NCBI RefSeq assembly: GCF_031844685.1
Contig: NZ_CP134605.1
Location: 3,120,001-3,184,000, forward strand
Length of the DNA: 64,000 bases
Direction of reading: 5' to 3'
From: Streptomyces sp. ITFR-21
Lineage (GTDB): Bacteria; Actinomycetota; Actinomycetes; Streptomycetales; Streptomycetaceae
Below the pieces are notes generated by a model that was not told the DNA's origin, did not search any database, and was given only the letters and a program-made list of their open reading frames with translations. The position numbers and the translations under genes were made by a program. Each line of letters begins with the position of its first letter. The first letter of the stretch is position 1. Below are positions 54,466-62,436 of the stretch, piece after piece.

Positions 54466-55017
54466 GTGGACGGCGACCACACGGCGCTTGAGGTGATCGA
54501 GCACCAGCAGGCGGTGCTGGTCCGCAACTTCGAACTGCTCCACCGGCGCAGCGACGTCCACGCCGATCTGGACCGCGCCGAGTACCTGCTGCTGCGGATG
54601 CTCGCCGAGCACGGGTCCCAGGACATCAACTCGCTGGCCGCCCTGCTCGGCCTGGACCCCTCCACGGCCGGGCGCCAGGTCACCTCGCTGCGGCGCCAGG
54701 GGCTGGTCGCGGGCGCCCCCGCGCCCGCCGACCGCCGCCGCAGCGTCATCACCCCCACGCCGGCCGGCCTGCGCCGGATGGAGGGCGTCCGCGCCCGCCG
54801 GGCCGAGAACCTCGCCCACCTCCTCGCGGGCTGGTCCGAGTCGGACCTCCGCGCCCTCGGCGTGATGTTCGCCAAGTACAACGGCGCCGTGGCCGCCAGA
54901 TACCTCACGGGCGCCACCGCCCCGGCCCGGCCCACGCCCGTCCCTGAACCCGGCACGGGGGCGGGCCGGGGCTCGGCCAGCGCCGACGCTGACGTCAGCG
55001 CCGACGTCAGCGGATGA
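54466..55017 (+). CDS. MarR-family transcriptional regulator
   Basis: A 183-residue protein from GTG 54466. The winged helix includes DINSLAALLGLDPSTAGRQV (recognition helix region) and DRRRSVITPTPAG, the wing with DxRxxxxxLTxxG style. Helices at both ends form the dimer interface. The last 35 residues are low-complexity Pro/Ala/Asp. Divergence from the FUSC transporter gene is the usual MarR-efflux arrangement, with release by the exported phenolic compound (family knowledge, inferred here). Confidence 0.88.
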   Translation: MDGDHTALEVIEHQQAVLVRNFELLHRRSDVHADLDRAEYLLLRMLAEHGSQDINSLAALLGLDPSTAGRQVTSLRRQGLVAGAPAPADRRRSVITPTPAGLRRMEGVRARRAENLAHLLAGWSESDLRALGVMFAKYNGAVAARYLTGATAPARPTPVPEPGTGAGRGSASADADVSADVSG

Positions 55018-55408
55018 CGGTGCCGTTGTTGATGTCGCCGAGGTCGAGGGTGAACAGGCCGCCGCCGCGGACGAGGAGGCAGAAGCTGGTGGGCGGCGTG
55101 GGCGGCGTGGGGGCCGGCGGGTCCGCCGCCGCCCACCGGGCCGTGCGGGACGGTCAGGTGCCGGGGCAGGCCCCATAGGTGTAGCCGTCCGCGGCGGTCG
55201 CGCTGCCCGCGTCGTTGGTCACGACGACATCGACGGAACCGGCCGTCCCGGACGGGGTGACGGCCGTCACCGCGGTGTCCGAGATCACCGTGAACGGCGC
55301 CGGATTGCCGTCGAAGGTGACCGCGTTGGTGCTGGTGAAAGCGGTGCCGGTCACGGTCACGGCCGTACCGTCGGACGCCGGGCCGGACGCCGGAGCGGCT
55401 CCGGTCAC
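55018..55408 (-). pseudogene. IPT/TIG-domain protein fragment
   Basis: The frame 55408-55154 reads DGTAVTVTGTAFTSTNAVTF and TPSGTAGSVDVVVTNDAGSA, one complete immunoglobulin-like IPT/TIG domain of the surface-protein type. It has no signal peptide. Beyond the stop at 55154 a second frame reads FCLLVRGGGLFTLDLGDINN and ends at the MarR gene stop. The whole looks like the 3' remnant of a larger secreted repeat protein. Expression is doubtful. Confidence 0.55.
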
Positions 55409-55439
55409 CGTCGGGGCGGCCCCGAGTCGGCCGGGCGCC

Positions 55440-55895
55440 CTACGGCACGACGGTCACCGGCCACTTCCCGCACTTGACCAGCCGCACCCCCGCCGAGCCG
55501 AAGAGCCGGTGCCACAGCCCTCTGGACGAGCCGACCACCACCGCGTCGGCCCGGAACTCGTCGGCGGTCCGGGTGATGCCCGCGACCGCGTCGGCGTCCC
55601 GCAGCGCGTGGAACTCCCAGCGCAGCGACCGCAGGTCGACCGAGCAGGCGAGCCCCGCCCGCACCCGGCGGCGGAGCTCGTCGGCCACCGCCAGGTCGCC
55701 CTCGGCGAGCATCCAGGCGACGCCCGCCATGAGGGCGGCCGGGTGGTTGGGCAGCACATGGACGAGGACGAGCAGGGCGTCCTGCCGGCGGGCGAGGCCG
55801 ACCGCGTACGCGGCGGCACGCCAGGAGGAGTCCGAGCCGTCCACCCCGGCCACGATTACCCGGCCGCCGTCGCCCGGGATCCGGTCGAAACCCAC
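55440..55895 (-). CDS. Universal stress protein (UspA family)
   Basis: A 151-residue single-domain Usp protein from GTG 55895. VIVAGVDGSDSSWRAAAYAV is the first strand and helix, and VVVGSSRGLWHRLFGSAGVRLV matches the ATP-binding G-2x-G-9x-G(S/T) motif in altered form. The C-terminal CGKWPVTVV fits. It probably binds ATP and acts in stress physiology of non-growing cells. It lies 18 bases downstream of... the DHA2 exporter lies below it on the same strand (next start 57650 is upstream), so it may be read from that transcript's continuation. Confidence 0.88.
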   Translation of the reverse strand: MGFDRIPGDGGRVIVAGVDGSDSSWRAAAYAVGLARRQDALLVLVHVLPNHPAALMAGVAWMLAEGDLAVADELRRRVRAGLACSVDLRSLRWEFHALRDADAVAGITRTADEFRADAVVVGSSRGLWHRLFGSAGVRLVKCGKWPVTVVP

Positions 55896-55913
55896 GACGA
55901 TACGACGGTCGTA

Positions 55914-57650
55914 CTACGAGGCCGGTCCGGCGGCGGATTCACCCGCGGCCGGCCCACCCGCGGCCGGCCCACCGGCAGCCGGCCCGCCCGCGGCGGGTCC
56001 CTCGGCTGCGGGCTCCGGCTCCTCCGCGAAGGCCGCGGCGGTGGTCCGCAGCGGCACCTCCTTGATCAGCGTGGAGAGCACCAGCGCGATCACCAGCACC
56101 GCCGCGCCGACCAGGAAGGCCACGTCGATGGCGTCGGTGAAGCCGACCTTGAAGGGATGGCCGAGGACCGGGTCGATGCGGTTCAGGAACGAGGTGTCGT
56201 TGAGGGTGCCGGAGCCGCCGGAGGACGCCGAGGTGAGCATCTTGAGCTGGTCCGGGTGGGACTTGGCGGCCTGCTGGAACGCCTGGCCGCCGCGGGCGTC
56301 GGCGAAGGCGGCGCCGATCTTGTCGCCGACCACCGAGTAGACGATCGACAGGAACACCGCGACGCCGAGCGTGCCGCCCATCTGGCGGAAGAACGTGGTC
56401 GAGGAGGTGGCCACGCCGATGTCCCGGGGCGGCACCGCGTTCTGCATGGCCAGCACGATGGTCTGCATGTTCAGACCGAGGCCGGCGCCGACCACGAACA
56501 TGGCCAGGTCGACATAGAGCAGACCGCTGTCCGCCTCCAGCCGCCAGAGCATCAGCATCCCGGCCACCAGCAGGACGCAGCCGATGATCGGGAAGACCTT
56601 GTAGCGGCCGGTCCTGGAGGTGATCTGGCCGGAGACCATCGACAGGGCCATGATGCCGAGCACCAGCGGAAGCGTGAGCAGGCCCGCCCGGGTCGGGGAG
56701 TTGCCCTTGACCAGCTGGAGGTAGAGCGGCAGCAGCGTGATGCCGCCGAACATGCCGACGCCGATGATCGCGGACTGGGCCGAGCCGAGCGCGAACACGC
56801 CGTTGCGGAACAGCCGCATCGGCAGCAGCGCCTCGTCGCCCGCCCGGCGCTCGGCGAACAGGAAGCCGGCGACGCCGATCGCGCCGACCACGTAGCAGGC
56901 CAGCGCGGTGCCGCTGCCCCAGCCCCACTCGCGGCCCTGTTCGGCGACGATGAGCAGCGGCACCAGCGAGACGATCAGCGCCACCGCGCCGGCGTAGTCG
57001 ATCCGGTGCGCCCGCCGGTCCTGCTTCACGTGCAGCACCCGGGCGACCACGACGAGCGCGAGGACGCCGATCGGCACGTTGATCAGGAAGATCCACCGCC
57101 AGCCGTCGATACCCAGCAGCTGGTCCTGCCCGGCGAGCGCGCCGCCGACGACCGGACCGAGCACGCTGGAGGTACCGAAGACGGCCATGAAGTAGCCCTG
57201 GTACTTGGCCCGTTCGCGCGGCGGGATGATGTCGCCGACGATCGCCAGGGCGAGCGAGAACAGCCCGCCGGCGCCGATGCCCTGGAAGGCGCGGAACGCG
57301 GCCAGCATGTACATCGACGTCGACAGCATGCACAGCGCCGAGCCGGCGATGAACACCGCGATGGCGAACAGGAAGAACGGCTTGCGGCCGTACTGGTCGG
57401 ACAGCTTGCCGTACAGCGGCGTCGCGATGGTCGAGGTGATCAGGAACGACGTGGTCACCCACGCCTGCGCGGTGAGGCCGTTGAGGCTTTCGCCGATCTT
57501 GTAGATGGCCGTCGAGACGACCGTCTGGTCCAGCGCGGCCAGGAACATGCCCAGCAGCAGCCCCGACAGGATGATCATGATCTGACGGTGCGAGTACGCC
57601 GCCGGTGGTATCGCGGTGCCGGTCGAGGCGGCATCTGCCTGGGCGCTCAT
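55914..57650 (-). CDS. DHA2-family (14-TM) drug:proton antiporter
   Basis: A 578-residue major facilitator from ATG 57650. LLLGMFLAALDQTVVSTAIYKIG is motif D1 and GKLSDQYGRKPFF motif A. FMAVFGTSSVLGPVVGGALA is antiporter motif C of drug exporters. About 14 membrane segments follow, and a large extracytoplasmic loop (GQAFQQAAKSHPDQL region) precedes the last one. The C-terminal tail repeats PAAGG five times. It exports a drug or natural product against proton influx. The universal stress protein gene follows 18 bases after its stop on the same strand and may be co-transcribed. Confidence 0.92.
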   Translation of the reverse strand: MSAQADAASTGTAIPPAAYSHRQIMIILSGLLLGMFLAALDQTVVSTAIYKIGESLNGLTAQAWVTTSFLITSTIATPLYGKLSDQYGRKPFFLFAIAVFIAGSALCMLSTSMYMLAAFRAFQGIGAGGLFSLALAIVGDIIPPRERAKYQGYFMAVFGTSSVLGPVVGGALAGQDQLLGIDGWRWIFLINVPIGVLALVVVARVLHVKQDRRAHRIDYAGAVALIVSLVPLLIVAEQGREWGWGSGTALACYVVGAIGVAGFLFAERRAGDEALLPMRLFRNGVFALGSAQSAIIGVGMFGGITLLPLYLQLVKGNSPTRAGLLTLPLVLGIMALSMVSGQITSRTGRYKVFPIIGCVLLVAGMLMLWRLEADSGLLYVDLAMFVVGAGLGLNMQTIVLAMQNAVPPRDIGVATSSTTFFRQMGGTLGVAVFLSIVYSVVGDKIGAAFADARGGQAFQQAAKSHPDQLKMLTSASSGGSGTLNDTSFLNRIDPVLGHPFKVGFTDAIDVAFLVGAAVLVIALVLSTLIKEVPLRTTAAAFAEEPEPAAEGPAAGGPAAGGPAAGGPAAGESAAGPAS

Positions 57651-57893
57651 GAGGATCGTCCTCCCGGATCTTTGTTTGCCCTGGGCAACATACCTGCCGA
57701 GCAGCGGGAGGGGCAGCCGCAGGTCAGTACGCATCCCGCGGATAGCGCTTGTCCGCGGCGCGCGGCTTTACGTCTCCGGCCGCCGACTTCCCGCCCGCGC
57801 CACCGTGGGTGGCCGCGGTGTCACGCGGCGCCGGGGCGGCCGGACCGGCGCGGGCCGGTGAGCGGGCCGATGAGCGGACGGGCGGACCGGCGG

Positions 57894-58571
57894 CTACGGC
57901 AGGTTCGCCAGCAGCACCGGCGAGCCCTGGTGGACCGGCCGCCCCCGCAGGTGGCCGTACCGCTCCTCCCGGGCGCCGTCGGCCAGGTCCCGGCGCAGGT
58001 GCGCGTCGAACCGGGCCGGTACGGCGTCGTCGTCCACGAAGCTCCAGGCCGAACACGCCTGCCGGGCGCCGGGGTCGAGCAGCAGCTCGGGACGGGCGTA
58101 GTACGTTTCGTTGAAGCCGTCGGTGCGGTCGGCGGGGATCGGCACCGGACGCACGGTCGTACGGCCGCCGAGCGCCGCGGCCAGTGCGGCGGTCGGAGGG
58201 TAGCGGCGGGCCTCGGCGTCGAGCACCTCGGGCGCGTACGCGTACAGCCAGAAGTCCCGTACCCGGTCCGGGTCGCAGGTCAGGACGAGCACCGGGCCGC
58301 GCGCCACCCGCCGCATCTCGCGCAGCCCGGCCGCCGGGTCGCTCCGCTGGTGCACGGTGAAGGTGGTCATCGCCGCGTCCAACGCGCCGTCGGTGAACGG
58401 GAGCCGTTCGGCCACGGCGTCGATCGCCCGCGGGAGTTCCGGCGACCGCTGGGCCCGCATCGCGGCCGACGGCTCCACCGGGGTCACCTCCCGGCCGGCG
58501 AACTCGTAGGACCGGGCGCCCGCGCCGACGTTGACCACCGTCCTGGCGTCGCCGAGCGCGTCCCCGATCAC
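57894..58571 (-). CDS. Class I SAM-dependent methyltransferase, possibly N-terminally incomplete
   Basis: A 225-residue protein. RTVVNVGAGARSYEFAGREV is SAM motif I and LPFTDGALDAAMTTFTVHQ motifs II-III of the Methyltransf_11 type. The normal family begins about 30 residues earlier with a Tyr/Arg-rich helix. Here in-frame sequence upstream of GTG 58571 (PPVGRIGRV) resembles that region but has no start codon before a stop, so the 5' end may have been lost or shifted. It should transfer a methyl group to a small molecule. Substrate unknown. Confidence 0.75.
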   Translation of the reverse strand: MIGDALGDARTVVNVGAGARSYEFAGREVTPVEPSAAMRAQRSPELPRAIDAVAERLPFTDGALDAAMTTFTVHQRSDPAAGLREMRRVARGPVLVLTCDPDRVRDFWLYAYAPEVLDAEARRYPPTAALAAALGGRTTVRPVPIPADRTDGFNETYYARPELLLDPGARQACSAWSFVDDDAVPARFDAHLRRDLADGAREERYGHLRGRPVHQGSPVLLANLP

Positions 58572-58679
58572 CCGGCCGATCCGGCCGACCGGCGGCCGGC
58601 CGAGCCCGGGAACGCCGAACGGGCCGTCGGCGGGGAGGGAGGCCGGCGGCCCGCGTCAGGGCGGCTGTCAGGGCTGGGG

Positions 58680-59090
58680 TCAGCCGTTGGCGGCGCCGTT
58701 CCCGGACAGGACCGGGATGTTGTCCAGGATGTGCGACAGCGGCTCGTCGCCCTTGGCCTGGGTGGAGTTCTCCGCGCACTGCTGGTTCTGCGGCGAGGCG
58801 AGCACGTTGACGTCCTGCACGGTGATCGGGATCAGACCGATCAGCGAACCGACGTTGGCCTTGACCGGCAGACCGATGCAGGGCTTGTTCAGGGTGCCCT
58901 GGATCAGGCCGATCTGCGGGCTCTCGGTGCCGCTGGTGTAGGTGTTGCCGTACGCCTGCGCCGCGCCGTTGCCGTTCACGGTGGTGGTGCCCTGGTCGTT
59001 GCCGATGGCCATGGCCTGCGGGGCGGCGGTGGCGCCGACGGCCACGACCGAGGCGGCGAGAGCAGCACCGGCGAGCATCTTCTTGATCAT
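58680..59090 (-). CDS. rdlA: Rodlin (RdlA/RdlB family)
   Basis: A 136-residue secreted protein from ATG 59090. The signal peptide (MIKKMLAGAALAASVVAVGA, cleavage near PQAMA) precedes GNDQGTTTVNGNGAAQAYGN. The conserved core LNKPCIGLPVKANVGSLIGL and NQQCAENSTQAKGDEPLSH holds two Cys. Rodlins organise chaplin fibrils into the paired rodlet layer on aerial hyphae and spores. A second rodlin of the same length is at 61628. The symbol is by family; which copy corresponds to RdlA or RdlB is not resolved. Confidence 0.93.
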   Translation of the reverse strand: MIKKMLAGAALAASVVAVGATAAPQAMAIGNDQGTTTVNGNGAAQAYGNTYTSGTESPQIGLIQGTLNKPCIGLPVKANVGSLIGLIPITVQDVNVLASPQNQQCAENSTQAKGDEPLSHILDNIPVLSGNGAANG

Positions 59091-59234
59091 TGTCGTCCCT
59101 TGTGTGTGTCTGGTGGCACGGTTGTGGAAGGTGAGAGCGATCTGATCAACCGCTCTCGAGGGGTTTGGTTCCGGCTTTTCACTCCGATGGCCCAGGCCCG
59201 AAGCGCCGGGCAGGGCCGGAAGCACGAGGGCGGC

Positions 59235-59615
59235 TCAGTGGCCGAGGGCGCCGAGGGGGAGGCCACCGAGCAGCGAGGCACCGGGCACGGCGCCGGCCAC
59301 GGTCGACAGCGCGCCGCTCTTCGCCGCCGCGGCGGTCTGGCCGAGCAGCGAGTCGGCCGAGGTCTGCCGGCTGACGTTCTGGACCGTCCCGGTCAGCTTG
59401 TCCAGCACGCCGCCGACCGCGGTCTCGTCCACGGCCCGCTGCAGCGGCTGCGTGCTGAGCGCCTGGTCGACCCCGCCGTTGACGCTGGTGGGCATGGCCG
59501 ACATGGTGTCGGCGAAAGTGCCGCCGGTGAGAGAGCCGTCGGCAAAGGCGGGGGCGGCCATGCCGACCGCCATCACGGAACCGGCCACGGCCGCTGCAAC
59601 CTTCGAGTACTTCAT
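59235..59615 (-). CDS. Small secreted protein in the rodlin/chaplin cluster
   Basis: A 126-residue protein from ATG 59615. The signal peptide MKYSKVAAAVAGSVMAVGMA ends near APAFA, very similar in style to the chaplin signal peptide at 61082. The mature part is Ala/Gly/Ser/Thr-rich without Cys and without a chaplin domain (QNVSRQTSADSLLGQTAAAA). Similar small secreted proteins are encoded beside rodlin and chaplin genes in Streptomyces, with no known function. An inverted repeat GAGAGCG/CGCTCTC at 59133-59157 downstream may be its terminator. Confidence 0.85.
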   Translation of the reverse strand: MKYSKVAAAVAGSVMAVGMAAPAFADGSLTGGTFADTMSAMPTSVNGGVDQALSTQPLQRAVDETAVGGVLDKLTGTVQNVSRQTSADSLLGQTAAAAKSGALSTVAGAVPGASLLGGLPLGALGH

Positions 59616-59862
59616 TGGCCACCCTTTCAGTAGCTGACGCCGAAGTGCTCGGCAGTCTTTACGGAATGGACAACGACCACGGGGAACAACGGAAACGACG
59701 AGTAAATCAGCCGGCCGACAATCACCCGAACGTGAGGAATCGCGGCGGATCCTGCTATGAGTTCGCCGCGCTCCGCCGTGCCGTACCGCCGCCGGGCACG
59801 GCGAAGCAGCACCACGGCAGGGCGACGCCGTGGCACCACGGCGTCCGTCGGGCGGGGAGTGC

Positions 59863-60639
59863 CTAGCGGGTGCGTCCCGCGTGGGCCGGGCGCGTACCGC
59901 GCCGGTAGAGCATCGCGCCGCCGAGCAGCAGCGCCGCGCTGGTGGCGCCGGCCGCCCCGATCCGCCGGGCGTCGGCGCCCGTCTCGGCGAGCTGTGCGGC
60001 CGGCCGCGGAGCCGGAATCCAGGCCGCGGGCGGCACGTCGGGCGTCCCGGTGTGCGGCGCGCGGTGCGTGTCCGGCGGGGCCGCGTGACCCGGGGGCACC
60101 GGCGGCGGCGCGGCGATCGAGGACGCCTGCCCGGTGTCGGCGCAGGAGTTCCCCATCGCCGGGTTCAGCACTCCCACCGGGTCCACGGTGTTCCCGCACA
60201 CGTTCACCGGCACGTGCACCGGGACGTCGACCGCGTTGCCGGAGAGCACGCCGGGCGAACCGGTGGCCGTGCCACCGACCGTGTGGCCCTGGTATTGGTC
60301 CGGGTCACCGGATCCGTGTCCGTACCCGGATTCCGCCCCGGTGTCCGAACCGGGCAGGGGTCCGGAATGGGCTCCGGAAAGGGAATGCGCGCCGAGCGAC
60401 GCATGGGCGCAGTGGTTGCCGAAGGCGGGGTTGCCGACGCCGGCGACGTCCACGGTGTTGCCGCAGACGTTCACCGGTACGTCGACCGGGGCCTGGACAC
60501 TGTTGCCGGACAGCACGCCCGGCGAACCGGACGCGGCGCCCTCCGCCGTGCTGTCGGCGCTCGCGTACCCCGCCGCAGCGGCGAGGATGCTGCTCGCGGC
60601 GGCGACGGTGAGCAGGCTCCGGTTCAGGATCTGTCGCAT
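59863..60639 (-). CDS. Long chaplin with sortase anchor (ChpA/B/C type)
   Basis: A 258-residue surface protein; ATG 60639 is preferred to a longer frame because the signal peptide begins there (MRQILNRSLLTVAAASSILA). Two chaplin domains follow, each with the VCGNTVD...GN-x-C pattern: VPVNVCGNTVDVAGVGNPAF (about 55) and VPVNVCGNTVDPVGVLNPAM (about 145). The C-terminus has the sortase motif LAETG, a hydrophobic helix and YRRGTR. Long chaplins are covalently attached to the cell wall by sortase and nucleate the amyloid layer that makes aerial hyphae hydrophobic. Confidence 0.95.
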   Translation of the reverse strand: MRQILNRSLLTVAAASSILAAAAGYASADSTAEGAASGSPGVLSGNSVQAPVDVPVNVCGNTVDVAGVGNPAFGNHCAHASLGAHSLSGAHSGPLPGSDTGAESGYGHGSGDPDQYQGHTVGGTATGSPGVLSGNAVDVPVHVPVNVCGNTVDPVGVLNPAMGNSCADTGQASSIAAPPPVPPGHAAPPDTHRAPHTGTPDVPPAAWIPAPRPAAQLAETGADARRIGAAGATSAALLLGGAMLYRRGTRPAHAGRTR

Positions 60640-60842
60640 CGACTCTTCTTTCTCCCCATCTGTAGCGATCTGTCGTGGTCTGTCGTGGTCTGTCGCGGCC
60701 AGCAGTCGGTCAGCGGTCAATCAGCGGCCGGGCGGCCAGCCGTCAGCGCGGCTCCGCGGCCCGCTGAGACGCACCGCCCCGGGGCGCGGTGGGCGCTCCG
60801 GGGCGGTACCTGTTCAGGACCTCGCGGTCCGACAGGCCGACG

Positions 60843-61082
60843 TCACAGGCTGGCGTTGGTGCCGCTGTTGCCGAACGCCGGATTGAGCAGGCCGATGACG
60901 TTGATGGTGTTCCCCGTCACGTTCACCGGCACGTGTACCGGGACCTGGACGACGTTGCCGGACAGCACGCCCGGGGAGTGGGCGGCGACGGCGCCGGCGC
61001 CGGAGTCGGCGAACGCGGGGGCGGCGACGCCGGTCGCGATCAGCGTGCCGGCGGCGACGGCCGCGACCTTCGAGAACTTCAC
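60843..61082 (-). CDS. chpE: Short chaplin lacking cysteines (ChpE-like)
   Basis: A 79-residue protein from GTG 61082 behind AAAAGGAG. The signal peptide VKFSKVAAVAAGTLIATGVA ends at APAFA. The chaplin domain reads VPVHVPVNVTGNTINVIGLL then NPAFGNSGTNAS, where the two Cys of ordinary chaplins are Thr and Ser. In S. coelicolor the Cys-less short chaplin is ChpE, which is expressed in vegetative as well as aerial growth and secreted early. The symbol rests on that feature. Confidence 0.92.
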   Translation of the reverse strand: MKFSKVAAVAAGTLIATGVAAPAFADSGAGAVAAHSPGVLSGNVVQVPVHVPVNVTGNTINVIGLLNPAFGNSGTNASL

Positions 61083-61627
61083 GGTTGGCTCCTTTTCGGT
61101 GGGCGGCGTCTGCATTACCGCCACGGACTTCGCGGCGGCCGGTCACGTATTCCGTGCCCTGGCCGCGCTTCGACCGGTTAACGACCGCTGCTCGCCGAAA
61201 GCAACTCCCGGGCCTGGCCCGTTCCGTACGATCCACCCGAATGGACCCGGATGGCCGAGCACGCGGGTGACCCGGCGGACCCGCCGCGCGGGCCGGAGAA
61301 CCGCGGCCCGCGGCGTTCGCCACGGCCGGACCTGCCCCGCGCCCGCCCGCGGAAGCAACCGCGAAGACGGTCGCGAAGACGGCGGGGAAGGCGGTCGCGA
61401 AGACGGCGGGGAAAACAGTCGGGAAAGCAGCCGGCGGAACGGCCGGGAATTCCCGCCGGAGCGGCGTGTGCGGAAATCCCCGGAATACCTCCAGGGGGTC
61501 GGCCGGACACTCCCGGGGGCGGGACGGTCCGGCCCCGTCCCGCCCCGGGGAGTGCCTCGACCCCGGCCGCCCGCCGCGTGCGGGGGCGGGGCCGGGGCTG
61601 CGAAGGACCGCGGCGCGGCGGACCGGA
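61083..61627. other. Chaplin-rodlin intergenic region with 24-base-period repeat
   Basis: No gene. GGTCGCGAAGACGGCGGGGAA occurs at 61369 and again at 61393 (24-base period), followed by a decayed third copy. The part nearest 61083 is the chaplin promoter and leader region, and the part near 61627 is downstream of the second rodlin. No clear hairpin terminator was found. Confidence 0.6.
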
Positions 61628-62038
61628 TCAGCTGTTGGCGGCGCCGTTCCCGGACAGGATCGGGATGTTGTCCAGCAGGTGGGACAGCGGCTCGTCGCCC
61701 TTGGCCTGGGTGGAGTTCTCCACGCACTGCTGGTTCTGCGGCGAGGACAGGACGTTGATGTCCTGGACGCTGATCGGCACCAGGCCGATGAGCGAGCCGA
61801 GGTTGGCCTTGGCCGGCAGGGCGATGCAGGGCTTGTTGAGCGAGCCCTGGATCAGCGCGAACGACGGGCTCATGTAGCCGCTGGTGTACGTGTTGCCGTA
61901 CGCCTGCCCAGCGCCGTTGCCGTTGGCGGTGGTGGTACCGGTCGAGTCGCCGATGGCCATCGCCTGCGGGGCGACGGTCGCGGAGACGCCCGCGATGGAG
62001 GCGGCGACTGCGGCCGTTGCGAGGATCTTCTTGAGCAC
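61628..62038 (-). CDS. rdlB: Rodlin, second copy
   Basis: A 136-residue secreted protein from GTG 62038 with AAGGA upstream. The signal peptide (VLKKILATAAVAASIAGVSA, cleavage near PQAMA) and mature part are close to the rodlin at 58680: SLNKPCIALPAKANLGSLIG and NQQCVENSTQAKGDEPLSH, with the same two Cys. Differences concentrate in the signal peptide and around GYMSPSFALIQGS. In S. coelicolor rdlA and rdlB are adjacent; here two chaplins and a secreted protein lie between the copies. Symbol by family only. Confidence 0.92.
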   Translation of the reverse strand: MLKKILATAAVAASIAGVSATVAPQAMAIGDSTGTTTANGNGAGQAYGNTYTSGYMSPSFALIQGSLNKPCIALPAKANLGSLIGLVPISVQDINVLSSPQNQQCVENSTQAKGDEPLSHLLDNIPILSGNGAANS

Positions 62039-62189
62039 GGTTGGTCCTTCTGGAGAGAGTCACCCCACTGGGCGAGGGGCGTTCTGCCCAACAGCGCCGG
62101 CGCCGATTGGTAATGATCCTTCACTCGAATGGACAAAGGCGGCGCGGCACACTGGGCACAACCGGCGGATGAGTGATACACGCGTACTT

Positions 62190-62210
62190 ATGTTGACGAA
62201 CCGTCAACAT
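62190..62210. promoter_or_regulatory. Perfect 9-3-9 palindrome between rodlin and glycosyltransferase genes
   Basis: ATGTTGACG-AAC-CGTCAACAT lies in the 398-base divergent gap 62039-62436, 152 bases upstream of the rodlin start. Further GTCAAC/GTTGAC occurs at 62240 and 62335, and CGATCGTGCGATCG at 62211. The region is markedly less GC-rich than average. It probably holds developmental control sites and both promoters; the binding protein is unknown. Confidence 0.55.
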
Positions 62211-62436
62211 CGATCGTGCGATCGTCATAAGAAATCCGACCTGGTCAACGGCCCGCGCGCCTTACGTGATTCGCACCGCCGCGTCTGCCAGCGTGCATTG
62301 CGGTTTCGTGGGGATTACCTGACAGGCATGGGATTCGTTGACCGCACGCAGCCGCTGATCGGCGTCCGATCACGCGGCGGCGGAACTTGACCGGACTTCG
62401 GCTGGTCCGGGTTGCCGAGAGAGAGAACGGCGCGCG

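Noticed and set aside
55215..59633. A 1472-codon open frame on the plus strand
   Set aside because: Antisense shadow of the Usp, DHA2, methyltransferase and rodlin genes; translation is low-complexity and motif-free.
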